From CAVQFD01 sp963724695 (GTDB taxonomy: Bacteria > Acidobacteriota > Vicinamibacteria > Vicinamibacterales > CAVVIG01): a stretch of 64,000 bases of DNA. Position numbers and translations under genes: made by a program. The DNA lies in assembly GCA_963724695.1 (NCBI GenBank), contig CAVRVW010000001.1:62001-126000 (forward strand). The letters run 5' to 3'. Below are positions 38,106 through 49,019 of the stretch, piece by piece. How positions within the stretch are numbered: position 1 is the first letter of the stretch; each line of letters starts with the position of its first letter. Below the pieces are notes generated by a model that saw nothing but the letters and a program-made list of their open reading frames with translations, had not been told where the DNA came from and ran no database searches.

Positions 38106-38993
38106 TCAGTGCTCGCCGCTCACGGTGCCGATCGAGGCCACGATGATGAGCCCGATGGCGAGCCACTGAATCGGCGTCAGGTGCTCATGCAGGAATGCGA
38201 CACCGGCAACGGCGGCAATCGCCGGCTCGAAGCTCATGAGCGTGCCAAATGTCTTGGCCGACAGTCGCCTGAGCGCCACCATTTCCAAGGTGTAAGGCAG
38301 AGCGCTCGAGAACACAGCCACGGCCATTCCGAAGGTCCATACCCACGGCGCCAGGAGGGCTCGTCCGGCGTCGGCGATGCCGATTGGCACGGTCAGACAC
38401 GCAGCGACAATGAGCCCCCATGTCGAACCGGCCGCTCCATGCGCGCGCCCCGCTTTCTGTCCGTAGACGATGTAGAGCGCCCAGCCCAGGCCCGCCGCGA
38501 GCGCGCAGAGCACGCCGACGGGATCGAGCCGGTCTTCAGTGGCTCTAATCGGCAGCAGGAGCAGCAGTCCGCCGGCGGCGAGTGCCACCCACAGATAGTC
38601 GACGCGGCGTCTCGACGCGAATACGGCAACGCCAAGCGGTCCGACGAACTCGATGGCGACTGCGATCCCGAGCGGAATGCTGCGCAACGCAAAATAGAAC
38701 ACGAAGTTCATCGCGCCGAGCGAAAGGCCGTAGGCCAGTATCACCGGCCACACCTTTCGCGTCGGGATTGTGCGCCACGCGCGCTGCAGCACGATGACGA
38801 GGACGGCCGACAGGCCGAGGCGCAGCGCCGTGGTTCCTGGCGCACCAATCGAGGGAATCAGCTGTTTCGCGACCGACGCCCCTATTTGAAACGACACCAT
38901 CGCCACCGCGGCACTGGCCACGGCAGTCGTCGTCGAATATGTGGGGATGGATGATGCGCGGCCGGACGGTTCCGTAGGGTCGACAGCCTTCAA
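38106..38993 (-). CDS. EamA/RhtA-type drug/metabolite exporter
   Basis: About 295 residues with ten hydrophobic helices and an internal duplication typical of EamA transporters. The phrases SVAKQLIPSIGAPGTTALRLGLSA, split here in two (SVAKQLIPSI, APGTTALRLGLSA), and EPAIAAVAGVAFLHEHLTPIQ match the RhtA (threonine and homoserine exporter) branch. The first in-frame start is TTG at 38993, overlapping the stop of the DUF5916 gene; a GTG inside the first helix is an alternative. The likely role is efflux of amino acids or similar metabolites across the inner membrane. The frame is intact. Confidence 0.78.
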   Translation of the reverse strand: MKAVDPTEPSGRASSIPTYSTTTAVASAAVAMVSFQIGASVAKQLIPSIGAPGTTALRLGLSAVLVIVLQRAWRTIPTRKVWPVILAYGLSLGAMNFVFYFALRSIPLGIAVAIEFVGPLGVAVFASRRRVDYLWVALAAGGLLLLLPIRATEDRLDPVGVLCALAAGLGWALYIVYGQKAGRAHGAAGSTWGLIVAACLTVPIGIADAGRALLAPWVWTFGMAVAVFSSALPYTLEMVALRRLSAKTFGTLMSFEPAIAAVAGVAFLHEHLTPIQWLAIGLIIVASIGTVSGEH

Positions 38994-41258
38994 TTCAGGA
39001 TGTCGATCATGTGCGAGTACTTGATGATGAACGCGCGGTTCACCGGCCCGAGGCCCTCGAACGCTCGGTGTCGTTGTAGACGACGTAGAGACCGGTCGCC
39101 GCCGTGCGCAGCCAGTTGAACCGCAGGTTCGTGGACCAGCGCCGCGTCCGATCGTTGTACTGAATCAGCGCCGAGGCGTTGATGAGCGTCGAGAAGTTGT
39201 AGGTCATCCGCGCGCTCGCCAGGTTCGTCACGAACGCGCCTTCCGGCAGATCGATGTCGTTGCGCGTCCAGCGGAGCGACGACGTGAGCCGGCCGCCCTG
39301 CCGGATGTTCAGCGTCGGCGCGAGGCTCACCTGGCTGCCCGACAGGAAGCCGCCGATGTTCACGGCCAGGCTGCCCGAGATCCACTTGCGCCGATCGGTG
39401 TTGGCCTTGCCGAGAAAGTACGGACTTCGATAGTTGCCAGCCGGCACGACGACGCCCGGGTAGACCTCGAACGGTTCGCGCAGGCCTTCGTACTGCACGT
39501 TCAGCGCCGCCGACCCGATCGTGTAGCCGCTTTCGAAGTCCCAGCGGCCGTCGAGGTGCAGCGTCGCCGTTTCCTGGAGGCCGTCGAACCCCCAGTAGCT
39601 CTCGTAGCTCGCGTGCGGCTCGAACTCGCGCAGCCCGAGCTTGGCCAGCGCCGGACGTCCGGATGTGCCGGCGCAGCGCCGTGCTGACCTGCCGATAGCC
39701 GTCCGGGCGTTCGAGGAAGCCCACCTCCGGATTGAAGTTGTCGCCGACCTCGGCGTAGCTCACGCTCGTCTCCTAGGTCCGCGTTCTGAACTCGAAGGCC
39801 GAGCTGTAGGCGTAGTCCTCTCGCCGACAAGCCGGGCGTCTCGGTCTTCGCCGCGAACCCGCTGATCGTGACGGCCTCTCGAAGCCCGAGCTTGCCGTCG
39901 ACGCCGTACGTGCGGTTGTAGTTGTCGGTCGCCGGCAGAATCGCTGGTGCCCTTCCGGTTGACGAACATCGCGCCGAGGCTCGACCGGTTTCGCAGATCC
40001 TTGTTCACGCGCGCGGCGGTGAAGTTGTTCGCGGTCGACGGGCCGACCTCCTCGGTCTGCATGTTGAGCAGGCCGATGTTGACGCCGCGCGCCTTTCCCG
40101 TGAGCCTGGCGCCGCCCTGAATGGGCAGCAGCGTGCCGGTGTCGCTGATGCCGATGCGCGCGGCTGAAGAACAGATCGATCTCGCCGGGCCGGCCGACCG
40201 CGAACAGCCCGCGGTTCTCGAGGAAGAACGGCCGCTTCTCGGGAAAGAGCAGGTTGAACCGCGTCAGGTTGATCTGCTGTTCGTCGACTTCGACCTGCGC
40301 GAAGTCGGTGTTGTAGGTCAGATCGAGCGTCGTGCTCGAGGTGACGCCGATCTTGCCGTCGATGCCCCAGTCCCCGCTCCTGTCGTACTCGGTCTGGGAC
40401 GAGCTGGCGAAGTTCCGATTGGCCGAGCCGAGTGACGTACGGCATCAGCTTGAAGTCGCGCGGCGGCGGCACGTCGAGGCCGCGGCAGCTCGCCGGCCGA
40501 CGACAGCCGCGTGATGGTGTAGATGCGCGACACCGGCGACCAGTAGACGAACTCGCGCTTGCGTTCGATGGCGCGGGAGAAATTGACGCCCCAGATCTGC
40601 GGCGGCGGACCGTAGCGGAGCGTGCGCAGCGGGATCGCGAACTCCGCGGTCCACCCCGTCTCGGTCACGCGCGTCTTCACGTCCCACGAGCCGTCCCAGT
40701 TCACGTTGACGCCGCCGCCGGATCCGCCCGCGCCGCCGCCGCCGCCGCCGAGGCCGCCAGGCGGACCGCCCCGCAGCGTCTCGCCTTCGTTCCGCACCTG
40801 CGCGTCGTACTGGCATGCCGACGGCGTTGGTGCCGAAGATGAAGCCGTTCTGCCGATCGTGATAGGTGTCGAAGATCATCTGGAACGAGTCCTGCCCGCT
40901 CAGCGACGAATCGCGCCGCGAGTCGGTCGTCACGATCTGCGACGGATCGGAGTCGAAGCACATCACGCCGATGTAGAGCGTCTTGTCGTCGTACACCAGA
41001 CGCACTTCGGTGCGCTCGGTGGCCGGCAACCCTTCGGCCGGCTCGGCCTGCACGAAGTCGGCGATCGGGGGTCGCCTCCTGCCAGACGCGATCGTCGAGC
41101 ACGCCGTCAAGTGTCGGCGCCTCGGTCACCTTCGTCGCGCTGAGGCGCTTTGCCGGAGCGGGCGGCTGATTCCGGCCGCCCTGCCCGGCGGACGCGACGG
41201 CGGTGACGCTCATCGCCAGGGTGACGGCCGCCGTTAGGTGTGCGCGTGAATACACCAT
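38990..41258 (-). CDS. DUF5916 outer-membrane protein with CBM9-like domain, densely interrupted
   Basis: A signal peptide (TAAVTLAMSVTAVASAGQ) leads into a carbohydrate-binding-module-9-like domain (APTLDGVLDDRVWQEA, VRLVYDDKTLYIGVMCFD, QNGFIFGTNAVGM). After a glycine-rich linker of over ten glycines the frame continues with WDVKTRVTETGWTAEFAIPL and IWGVNFSRAIERKREFVYWS. The rest is a beta-barrel-like DUF5916 region (FNLLFPEKRPFFLENRGLF, NRSSLGAMFVNRKG, YRSPYFLGKANTDRRKW). About ten one-base shifts break it. It is probably an outer-membrane protein acting in glycan or polymer handling; its substrate is unknown. The stop overlaps the EamA start, and the PQQ gene lies upstream on the same strand. 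Confidence 0.7.
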
Positions 41259-41382
41259 CGCCCCTTGCAGCTCCCCGGAGCCCATACAGATGTCCCTGGA
41301 AGAACCGGGTCCGGGCTGCGCCCAGGAAGTCGCGCAGCGGCAACAAGCAGTATAGCGGGGGTCACACCCGGGGCGCGCGCGT

Positions 41383-43320
41383 TCATCGCGCCGGGAGCGC
41401 AAACGCGACAAGCGAGGCATCGACCCCTGCGCCCGTCGATGCCAGCACGAACTGACGGCCCGCCCGGGTGCGGTAGGTCATGGTGTTCTCGACGTTCACG
41501 TACGGCAGCTTTCCGCGCCACAGTTCCCGGCCGTTGTTCTTGTCGAACGCGTAGAGGTAGCCGTCGCCGCCGCCGATGAAGATCAATCCGCCGGCCGTGG
41601 CAATCGCGCCGCCGTTGGCGGGCGAGCCCAGCCGGTCGGGGAGCTTCACGCCCTTCAGCAGCGGATGATTGCGGATCGCCGCGCTGCCCTCGCCGAGCGG
41701 CACCTGCCAGAGGATCTCGCCCTTGTTCAGATCGATCGCCGTCAGGTGCGCGTAGGGCGGCTTGATCAGCGGAATCGCGCCCAGCTTGGTGCCGGGACGC
41801 GACTCGGGCAGGTGACCCGAGTAGAGATGGTCGATGAACTTGTCGGTGCCGTCGCTCGCCGACACGCTGTTGTATCTGATCACGTCCTTGCTGCGGACGT
41901 AGAGACGTCCCGTCTGCGCGTCCCAGATGGCGCCGCCCCAGTTCGCGCCGCCTTCGTTGCCCGGCAGCTGCAGCGTTCCGCGCAGCGACGGCGGCGTGAA
42001 CAGCGGACCGATCCGGTACTTCTTCATCTCGGCCTGCGCCAGCTCCTTGATCTCCGGCGTCAGATCGTTCGCGTCGTCGAGCGACACGCCCTGGCGCGCG
42101 AACGGCGGCGGCTTGGTCGGAAACGGCTGCGTCGGCCACACCTTCTCGCCGGGCACGTCGGTGTCGGTCGGCACCGGACGCTCGACGATCGGCCAGACCG
42201 GCTCGCCGGTCACGCGATCGAACACGTAGGTGAACCCCTGCTTGGTCACCTGCGCCACGGCGTCGATCCGCTTGCCGTCGACGGTGATCGTCACCAGATT
42301 GGGCGCCGCCGGGTTGTCGAAGTCCCAGAGGCCGTGGTGCACCATCTGAAACGACCACTTGCGCAGCCCGGTCGTGATGTCGAGGCAGACGATCGACTCG
42401 GCCGGCTCGTTCTTTCCCGGACGCCGGCCGCCGTAGTAGTCGTTGCCGGGCGTGCTGGTGCCGAAGTAGAGCGAGGCCGCGCGCCGCGTCGACCGCCATC
42501 GGCCCCCAGACGTTGGCGTGGCCGTTGAACCGCCACGACCCTTCCTCCCACGTGTCGGCGCCGAAGTCGGTCGGCGACTGCGGGATCGCGTTCCAGACCC
42601 ACAGCCGCTTTCCCGTCCGCGCGTCGAACCCCTGCACGATGCCCGGCGGCTCGTCGCTCATCTGGTATCGATCGGGAATCGAGCTGCCGACGACGACGAT
42701 GTCGCGGTAGACGACCGGCGGCGAGGCGCCGTGGTTGACGTGCCGGACGTCGGAGATCGGCCGCGGATAGCGCGTCGGTCAGCGAGACCACGCCGTTGTT
42801 GCCGAACGACGCGACCGGCTTGCCGGTCTGCGCGTCGAGGCTGAACAGCTGGTTGCGCGTGTTGAGCAGCACGCGCAGCTTGTTGCCGTCCCTGGCGTCG
42901 CGCCAGAGCGCCGGCGCGCGATGCTTGAAGCCGGTGCCGGGAATGCCGCCGAGCTTCACGGCCCCGCTGTCGAACCGCCACAGCTCCTTGCCGGTCTCGG
43001 CGTCGAGCGCCGCCGCGTTGTTGTAGGGCGTCGTGACGTAGAGCACGCCGTCGACCATCAGCGGCTGGTTCTCGAACCGGTACGGCACCGTGCCGTACTC
43101 CTCCAGCGGCTTCTCGCCGTGCTCCCACTGCCAGGCGATGGCGAGCCGCTGGACGTTCTGCGGGGTGATGTCGTCGGCCGGCGAGTACTTGCTGCTGGCC
43201 GGGTCGCCGCCGTAGACGGGCCACTCGACCTGCCGGGACTGGCCCTGCTGGGCCGCCAGGCCGGCCCCCAGGATGGCGAGACCCAGGCTGAGGTGTGCAA
43301 GCGCCGTGGTTCGGCTTCAT
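41383..43320 (-). CDS. second quinoprotein (PQQ) dehydrogenase (several shifts)
   Basis: The ATG at 43320 starts a signal peptide that needs one shift to read ALAHLSLGLAILGAGLAAQQ. The quinoprotein blades then read PVYGGDPASSKYSP, VPYRFENQPLMVDGVLYVTT, MVHHGLWDFDNPAAPNLVTI, VWPTQPFPTKPPPFARQGVS, GGANWGGAIWDAQTGRLYV and TYRTRAGRQFVLASTGAGVD, in three frames with shifts near 42480, 42770 and 43290. The phrases match the protein at 29825-31939 closely, so the two are paralogues. It should be a periplasmic PQQ-dependent alcohol or aldose dehydrogenase. No fused cytochrome domain is present. The next gene downstream encodes the DUF5916 protein. Confidence 0.78.
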
Positions 43321-43418
43321 CGTTCGCCCTCCGGGACGTGCGCCATTCTTCTCCGTGCGCACGAGCGCGCAACCACCGTCTCGCGGGCGAGAGTCGGGGA
43401 CGTGTGATACCATCATGG

Positions 43419-43438
43419 AGTATCTCTAGAGGATATCA
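43419..43438. promoter_or_regulatory. imperfect palindrome around TCTAGA before the antitoxin start
   Basis: GAGTATCTCTAGAGGATATC is symmetric around TCTAGA with one extra G on the right arm and ends directly at the antitoxin ATG (43439). Antitoxins of MazE type usually repress their own operon by binding such a site. Its position makes it an operator candidate, overlapping the ribosome-binding region GAGG. Confidence 0.45.
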
Positions 43439-43677
43439 ATGGCTGCCATCTCACTGAAGCTTCCAGAGGGTCTGCTCGAGGCGTCAGGGCGCTGCGCGGA
43501 CGCGCTCCGCCTGACGCGGGCCGAGGTACCATGCGGCGGGCCCTCGAGCAGATGAACCGTGACACCCGGGCCGGCCTGAGGGCTCGCCGCCTCCGCGACG
43601 CCTCCCGCAAGGTTCGCGGCGAGAGCCAGCGGGTCAACGCCGAATTCGACGCCATCGAACGGGATGTCGACGCGTAA
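43439..43677 (+). CDS. MazE/ribbon-helix-helix-like antitoxin (one shift)
   Basis: The frame from ATG 43439 reads AAISLKLPEGLLEASGRCAD and continues, after one base shift near 43528, with MRRALEQMNRDTRAGLRARR and the charged tail ending FDAIERDVDA (stop TAA at 43675). The first half is a beta strand and two short helices as in ribbon-helix-helix DNA-binding antitoxins; the second is a charged toxin-binding tail. The corrected length is about 78 residues. Its end overlaps the toxin start by 14 bases, the usual toxin-antitoxin arrangement. Confidence 0.68.
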
Positions 43678-44021
43678 GCGCGGCGAGATCTGGCTCGCCG
43701 ACCTCAATCCCCGCCGGGGCACGGAGCCGGGAAAGACCCGTCCGGTCCTGATCGTCCAGGCCCAGGCGCTGCTCGACGTCGAGCATCCGTCCACACTCGT
43801 CGCGCCGCTTACGACACGGCTGGTCGAGGGCGCCGAGCCCTTGAGGGTGCGTGTTCGAGCGTCTGGTGGTCTGAAGAAGGATTCGGACGTCCTCATCGAC
43901 CAGGTGCGGCGCCATCGACAACCGCCGGCTGGTCGAGGGCCCCCTCGCGCGGATTCCGCCCCAGCAACTCGATGCGGTCGAGCACGCGCTCCTCGAGGTG
44001 CTGGATCTGGCCGACGACTAA
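43664..44021 (+). CDS. MazF/PemK-family endoribonuclease toxin (one shift)
   Basis: The opening KRGEIWLADLNPRRGTEPGK followed by TRPVLIVQAQALLD is diagnostic for PemK/MazF toxins, including the conserved arginine and the T-R-P-V strand. The middle reads STLVAPLTTRLVEGAEPLRV. After a one-base shift near 43908 the rest is RAIDNRRLVEGPLARIPPQQ and ends LLEVLDLADD at the TAA 44019-44021, giving 118 residues. The expected activity is mRNA cleavage at short sites, inhibited by the antitoxin encoded just upstream. The two genes overlap and share one promoter region. Confidence 0.78.
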
Positions 44022-44052
44022 AGCGGCTTTCACAGCGGTGTAGCCGCCGGTG
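44022..44052 (+). repeat. CGGTGTAGCCGCCGGT element, copy 3
   Basis: AGCGGCTTTCACAGCGGTGT and AGCCGCCGGTGC follow the toxin stop directly. GCGGCT (44023-44028) and AGCCGC (44042-44047) can form a hairpin. The sequence matches the element at 25821 and, less well, the one at 9291. Confidence 0.55.
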
Positions 44053-44126
44053 CGCCTGGTGCCGGCGAAGTAGGGGCCAGCTCGAAGGTCTGGTTCGGCG
44101 CGAAGCGGCCATGGCAAAATGCCGCC

Positions 44127-46912
44127 ATGCTGCACCGAATTTCCACGGCTGTCCTGGCTCCGGCGCTTCTGCTCGTCCCCCTCGCGGCAGGGGCGCAAAC
44201 GGCTGCGCCGGCGAGCCCCGCGCAGGCGCTGGCGAGCCTGCCGATCGACATCCCGTACACGAAGTTCGTGCTGCCGCAACGGGCTGACGCTGATCGTCCA
44301 CGAGGACACCAAGGCGCCGGTCGTGCACTTCAACATCTGGTACCACGTCGGCTCGAAGAACGAGCCGCGCGGGCAGTCCGGCTTCGCGCACCTCTTCGAG
44401 CACCTGATGTTCCAGGGCAGCGAGAACTTCAACGACGACTTCTTCAAGGCGACGCGCCAGATCGGCGCCACGAGCCAGAACGGCACGACCAGCACCGACC
44501 GCACCAACTACTTCCAGACCGTGCCGAAGGAAGCGCTCGACACCATCCTGTGGCTCGAGTCCGATCGCATGGGCCACTTCCTCGGCGCGCTCACGCAGGC
44601 GCGGCTCGACGAGCAGCGCGGCGTCGTGCAGAACGAGAAGCGGCAGGGCCAGAACCAGCCGTACGCCATCGCGCAGGATCTGATCATCCGCGCGACGTAT
44701 CCGGAGGAGCATCCCTACGGCCACAGCGTCATCGGCTCGATGGACGACCTGCAGGCCGCCTCGCTCGAGCAGGTGCGCGAGTGGTTCCGCACCTACTACG
44801 GGCCGTCGAACGCGGTCCTGGTGCTCGCCGGCGACATCACGCCCGACGAGGCGCGCGCCAGGGTCGAGCGGTACTTCGGCGCGTTCAACCCGGGCACGCC
44901 GGTCGCGCATCCCGAAGGCCTGGGTCGCCAAGCGCAGCGGGCGCCCAGCGCGAGGTCGCCTACGATCGCGTGTCGGCGCCGCGGCTCATCGAAGATCTGG
45001 AACATCCCCGAGTACGGCAACCGCGACGCGACGCTGCTCGACATGTTCGCCGACGTGCTGGCCGCCGACCGCACCGCGCGGCTGACCAAGCGGCTGGTCT
45101 ACGACGAGCAGATCGCCACCAGCGTCAACGTCGTCGCGGGCGCCAGCGAGATCGCCGGCCGCTTCACGGTGACCGTCACCGGCAAGCCGGGCGCCGACAT
45201 GGCCCGCATCGAGCGGGTCGTCGACGAGGAGATGGCGCGGCTGATGGCCGAGCGGCCCGACCGCGTCGGAGCTGGAGAAGGTCCGCGCCGCGCAACGTCG
45301 CGGGCATGGTGCGCGGCCTGGAGTCGATCAGCAACAAGGCGACGATCCTCGCGACGGCCGAGACGTATCTCGGGTCGCCGGACGCCTGGAAGCGCTCGTT
45401 CGAGCTTCAGCGCACGGCGACGCCGGCCAGATGTGTCGGCGGCGGCCCGCACGCTGGCTGACCGACGGCTCGTACAGCCTCACCATCCTGCCGTTCGACT
45501 ACGCGTCGCAGGGCCAGGACGTCGACCGCAAGGCGATGCCGCTTCCCGCGCCCGGCGCGATCACCGCCGGCCGCTTCCCGCCGATCCAGCGCGCCGACGC
45601 TGTCGAACGGGCTGAAGGTGATGCTGGTCGAGCGTCATCAGGCGCCGCTCGTGTCGGTGCAGCTGCTGCTCGACACCGCCTACGCGGCGGACTTCGCGCA
45701 GACCAAGGCCGGCACCGGCGACCTCGCCGTCAGCCTGCTCGACGAAGGCACGACGACGCGCGACTCGCTCGACGCTGGCGGACGAACTGGTGCGCCTCGG
45801 CGCCGCGGTGAACGCGGGCGGCGGCGGCGAGCAGTCGACGGTGTCGCTGTCCGCGCTCAAGCCGACGCTCGATCCGGCGCTCGCGATCTTCGCCGACGTC
45901 GTCCGCAATCCCGCCTACCGCCAGGCGGACGTCGACCGCGTCAAGGCGCAGCAGGCGGCGGCGATCCGCGCGCAGCGGCTGCAGCCGGCGTCGATCGCCA
46001 ACCGCGTGCTGTCGCGCGTCATCTACGGACCCGACGCATCCGCTCGGGCGGCCAGGCCACCGAAGCGTCGGTCACCTCGATCACCCGCGACGACCTGGTC
46101 GCGCTTCCACGAGCGCTGGTTCCGCCCGACAACGCCATGCTGCTCGTCGTCGGCGACACGACGCTCGCGCGAGCTCACGCCGAAGCTGGAAACGGCGCTC
46201 GGCGGCTGGCGCGCGTCCGCGCCGGCGACGCCGCGGATCACGGTCCCTGCCGCCGCCGCTCGGACCACGCCCGGTCGTCTACCTGGTCGATCGTCCGGGC
46301 TCGCCGCAGTCGTACGTCCTCGCGGGCCTGCCGGCCGCGCCGCGCGACACGCGCGGCGACGAGGAGTTCATGATCACGGCCTTCAACACCAACTTCGGCG
46401 GCAACTTCACGAGCCGCATCAACATGAACCTGCGCGAGGACAAGGGCTGGTCCTACGGCGTCAGCTCCGGCGCTCGTCGGCGGGCGCGGGCCGCGGATGT
46501 TCCGCATCACCGCGCAGGTCCAGACCGACAAGACGAAGGAGTCGATTCAGGAGCTGCAGAAGGAACTGCGCGACGTGCTCGACGACGCGCCCGCTCACGG
46601 CCGCCGAGCTGACGACGACGCAGAACAACACGATCATGGGGTTGTCGGGACGGTGGGAATCGTCTGGCGCGGTCGCCGCGCGCGATGGAGGAGATCGTCA
46701 CCTACGGTCTGCCCGACACGTACTTCGAGACCTACGCGCAGCGCATCCGGGCCGTCACGCCGGACATGGCGCTCGAGGCGGGCCACAAGCTGGTTCCGGC
46801 CCAGAACTTCGCCTGGGTCGTCGTCGGCGATCGAAGCCGCGTCGAGGCCGGCCTCCGCGAGCTCGGGATGGAGGTCCGCATCGTCAACGCGGACGGCGAG
46901 CAACAGAACTGA
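44127..46912 (+). CDS. M16 zinc metalloprotease (insulinase/pitrilysin type), densely interrupted
   Basis: The ATG at 44127 opens a signal peptide (VLAPALLLVPLAAGAQT). After one extra C near 44278 the protein reads LTLIVHEDTKAPVVHFNIWY and the inverted zinc motif HLFEH at 44389-44403, then DEQRGVVQNEKRQGQNQPYA, with the downstream zinc glutamate. A second, inactive M16 half follows (LKVMLVERHQAPLVSVQLLL, TKAGTGDLAVSLLDEGT, FNTNFGGNFTSRINMNLRED, in part across frames). Total length is near 925 residues, as for a full two-domain bacterial M16 protein. At least nine shifts break the frame. It should degrade peptides in the periplasm. The stop lies inside the 7-base array at 46907. Confidence 0.75.
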
Positions 46913-46941
46913 GAACTTAGAAGTAAGAAGTACGAAGGAGC
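46907..46941 (+). repeat. five 7-base units AACTGAG-AACTTAG-AAGTAAG-AAGTACG-AAGGAGC
   Basis: The array begins inside the last codons of the M16 gene (its TGA is within unit 1) and runs to six bases before the gamma-glutamyltransferase ATG, where AAGGAG can serve as ribosome-binding site. It shares unit order and word type with arrays at 51747, 57995 and 62053, each also 35 bases. Confidence 0.9.
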
Positions 46942-46947
46942 TCGATC

Positions 46948-48871
46948 ATGAAACGACACGCGGCGAAGCGGAACCACTGGCGCACCGGCGCCGTCGTCGC
47001 AGCCCTGGTCGCCACGAGCTTCCTCGGAACTCTTCCCGCGCAGGTGCCACTGCAGGACGTGCAGCCGGCAGGATCAGCGTTGCGTCCGGCGGTCATGGGG
47101 CCTTCGGGCGGCGTGTCCACCGGCCACCCGCTGACGACGGCGGCAGCGTTTGGCATCCTCCTGAAGGGCGGCAACGCGTTCGACGCCGGGGTGGCCTCGA
47201 TCCTCGCTGGGGGCGTGCTCGAGCAGGACCTCTACAGCCTCGGCGGCGAAGCGCTGGTGCTCGTGTATCCGAAGAAGGAGGGCAAGGTCACATCGATTGT
47301 CGGACAGGGCTGGGCGCCACGCGCCGTCGATGTCGACTGGTACCTCACGCGTCAGAAGACCCTGCAGGGCGAGGGGCTCGATCCCGCCGTCGTGCCCGGG
47401 GCCCTCCATGCCGCGCTCACGGTGCTCGAGCGATGGGGCACGATGCGCTTCGAAGACGTGGTGGCGCCGGCGATTGGATACGCTGAGCACGGCTTCCCCA
47501 TGCGGCCGAGCACGGCACGCGCGATTGAAAACGAGCTCCCGTTCATCGGGCGGTGGCCAACTAACCAGGCGTACTGGCTCAAACCTAACGGCGCACTCTA
47601 CAAGGCCGGCGAGACCATCAAGCTGCCGACGCTGGCCAAGACCTTGCGCCGCATGGTCGACGCCGAACGCGGCGCCAAGGCCCGGGGACGGTCCGCCGGC
47701 ATCGTCGCGGCGCGCGATCGTTTCTACAAGGGAGACATCGCCCGCGAGATGGTGGCGTTTCTACGCAAGCACGACGCACCGTTCGACGAAAGCGACTTCG
47801 CGGACTACTTCGCCCGGATCGAGGAACCGGCGCGGACGACCTACCGCGGCTATACCGTGTACAAGCATGGGTTCGGCAGTCAAGGTCCCGTGCTGCTGCA
47901 GACGCTCGGCATTCTTGAACAGTTCGACCTCCGCGCGATGGGCTATGCGAGCGCGGACTACCTCCACACGATTGTCGAGGCGCAGAAGCTTGCCTACGCG
48001 GACCGCGATTCGGTACTACGCGGATCCGGCCTTCGTGAAGAGTGCCGTCCGAAGGGCTCCTGTCGAAGGCCTACGCGAAGGAGCGCGCCGCGCTCATCGA
48101 TCCGAGGCGCGCGTCGACGGCGTTCGTGGCCGGCGACCCGTTCCGATTCGATCCGCAGGTGAAGGAGTGGCCGTACTGGAGGGCCAACATCGCGCGCGGA
48201 CGGGACAACGGCGCGCGGGGCATCCGATCCGGCGGTCCTGTCGTCGTTCGGGCAGGACTCCGCGGGGGTGTCGAAGGACACGACGCACATGGCCGTCGTC
48301 GATAAAGACGGGAACGTCTTCGACGTGACCCCGAGCGGTGGATGGATAACCGGCGCCGTGATCCTGGGCGAGACGGGCATCGGCATGAGCGTGCGCGGCG
48401 AACAGTTCTGGTTGGACAAGACGAGGGCAAACCAGATTCGTCCGCGCGCCCGCCCCCGCTACACGTTGACGCCGAGCCTGGTTTTCAAGGGCGACGACGC
48501 CGATGATGGCGCTCGGCTCGCCGGGTGGAGACAACCAGGATCAGACGATCCTGCAGGCCTTCTTGAGCGTGGTGGAGTTCTGGGACGACTGGTATCCGAA
48601 CCTGCATGCCGCCCTCGAGCGGCCCCGGGTGCAGACGGCGCACTTCTACGGTTCGTTCTGGCCGCACGCGCCAGGGTTCAACCGGCTCAGCGTGGAGGCC
48701 ACCGTGCCAGACGCGGTGTACGACGAGCTTCGGGCGCGCGGCCACAACGTGAGCCGGTTGCGGACGTTCGGCATGTCCGGCTGCGCCACGGCGGTCATGA
48801 TCGACCCCGCGTCCGGCAATCGGTTCGCTGCCGCCGACCCGCGTCGCGACTGTTACGCGATGGCGTACTGA
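46948..48871 (+). CDS. ggt: gamma-glutamyltransferase (several shifts)
   Basis: The signal peptide (VVAALVATSFLGTLPAQ) is followed by the GGT pattern: GGVSTGHPLTTAAAFGILLK, GGNAFDAGVASILAGGVLEQ, DLYSLGGEALVLVYPKK, GRWPTNQAYWLKPNG, KHGFGSQGPVLLQTLGILEQ and AQKLAYADRD. After shifts near 48010, 48060, 48225 and 48500 the catalytic segment reads SKDTTHMAVVDKDGNVFDV, with the nucleophile threonine, and GSPGGDNQDQ later. The C-terminus ends RRDCYAMAY. It transfers or hydrolyses gamma-glutamyl groups (glutathione and related peptides) in the periplasm. It follows the M16 protease gene, both secreted, so peptide scavenging is plausible. Confidence 0.82.
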
Positions 48872-49019
48872 GGAGCGTCGACACGAAGGCTGCTCGCGGG
48901 CCGCGACGTTCGCCTGCTCGTGCGAAGAGCCGACCCGGTGTCCGGGTGTACGCTGTGTGCAGCGCCCCCCACAATCGCTCAAAAAAAGAGACATAGTTGA
49001 TGGGCGAGAGGAACCCTAG

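Noticed and set aside
37600..43320. Structural unit of PQQ dehydrogenase with its cytochrome subunit
   Set aside because: The cytochrome c gene is separated from the PQQ gene by EamA and DUF5916 genes and has its own upstream element, so no pairing is supported.
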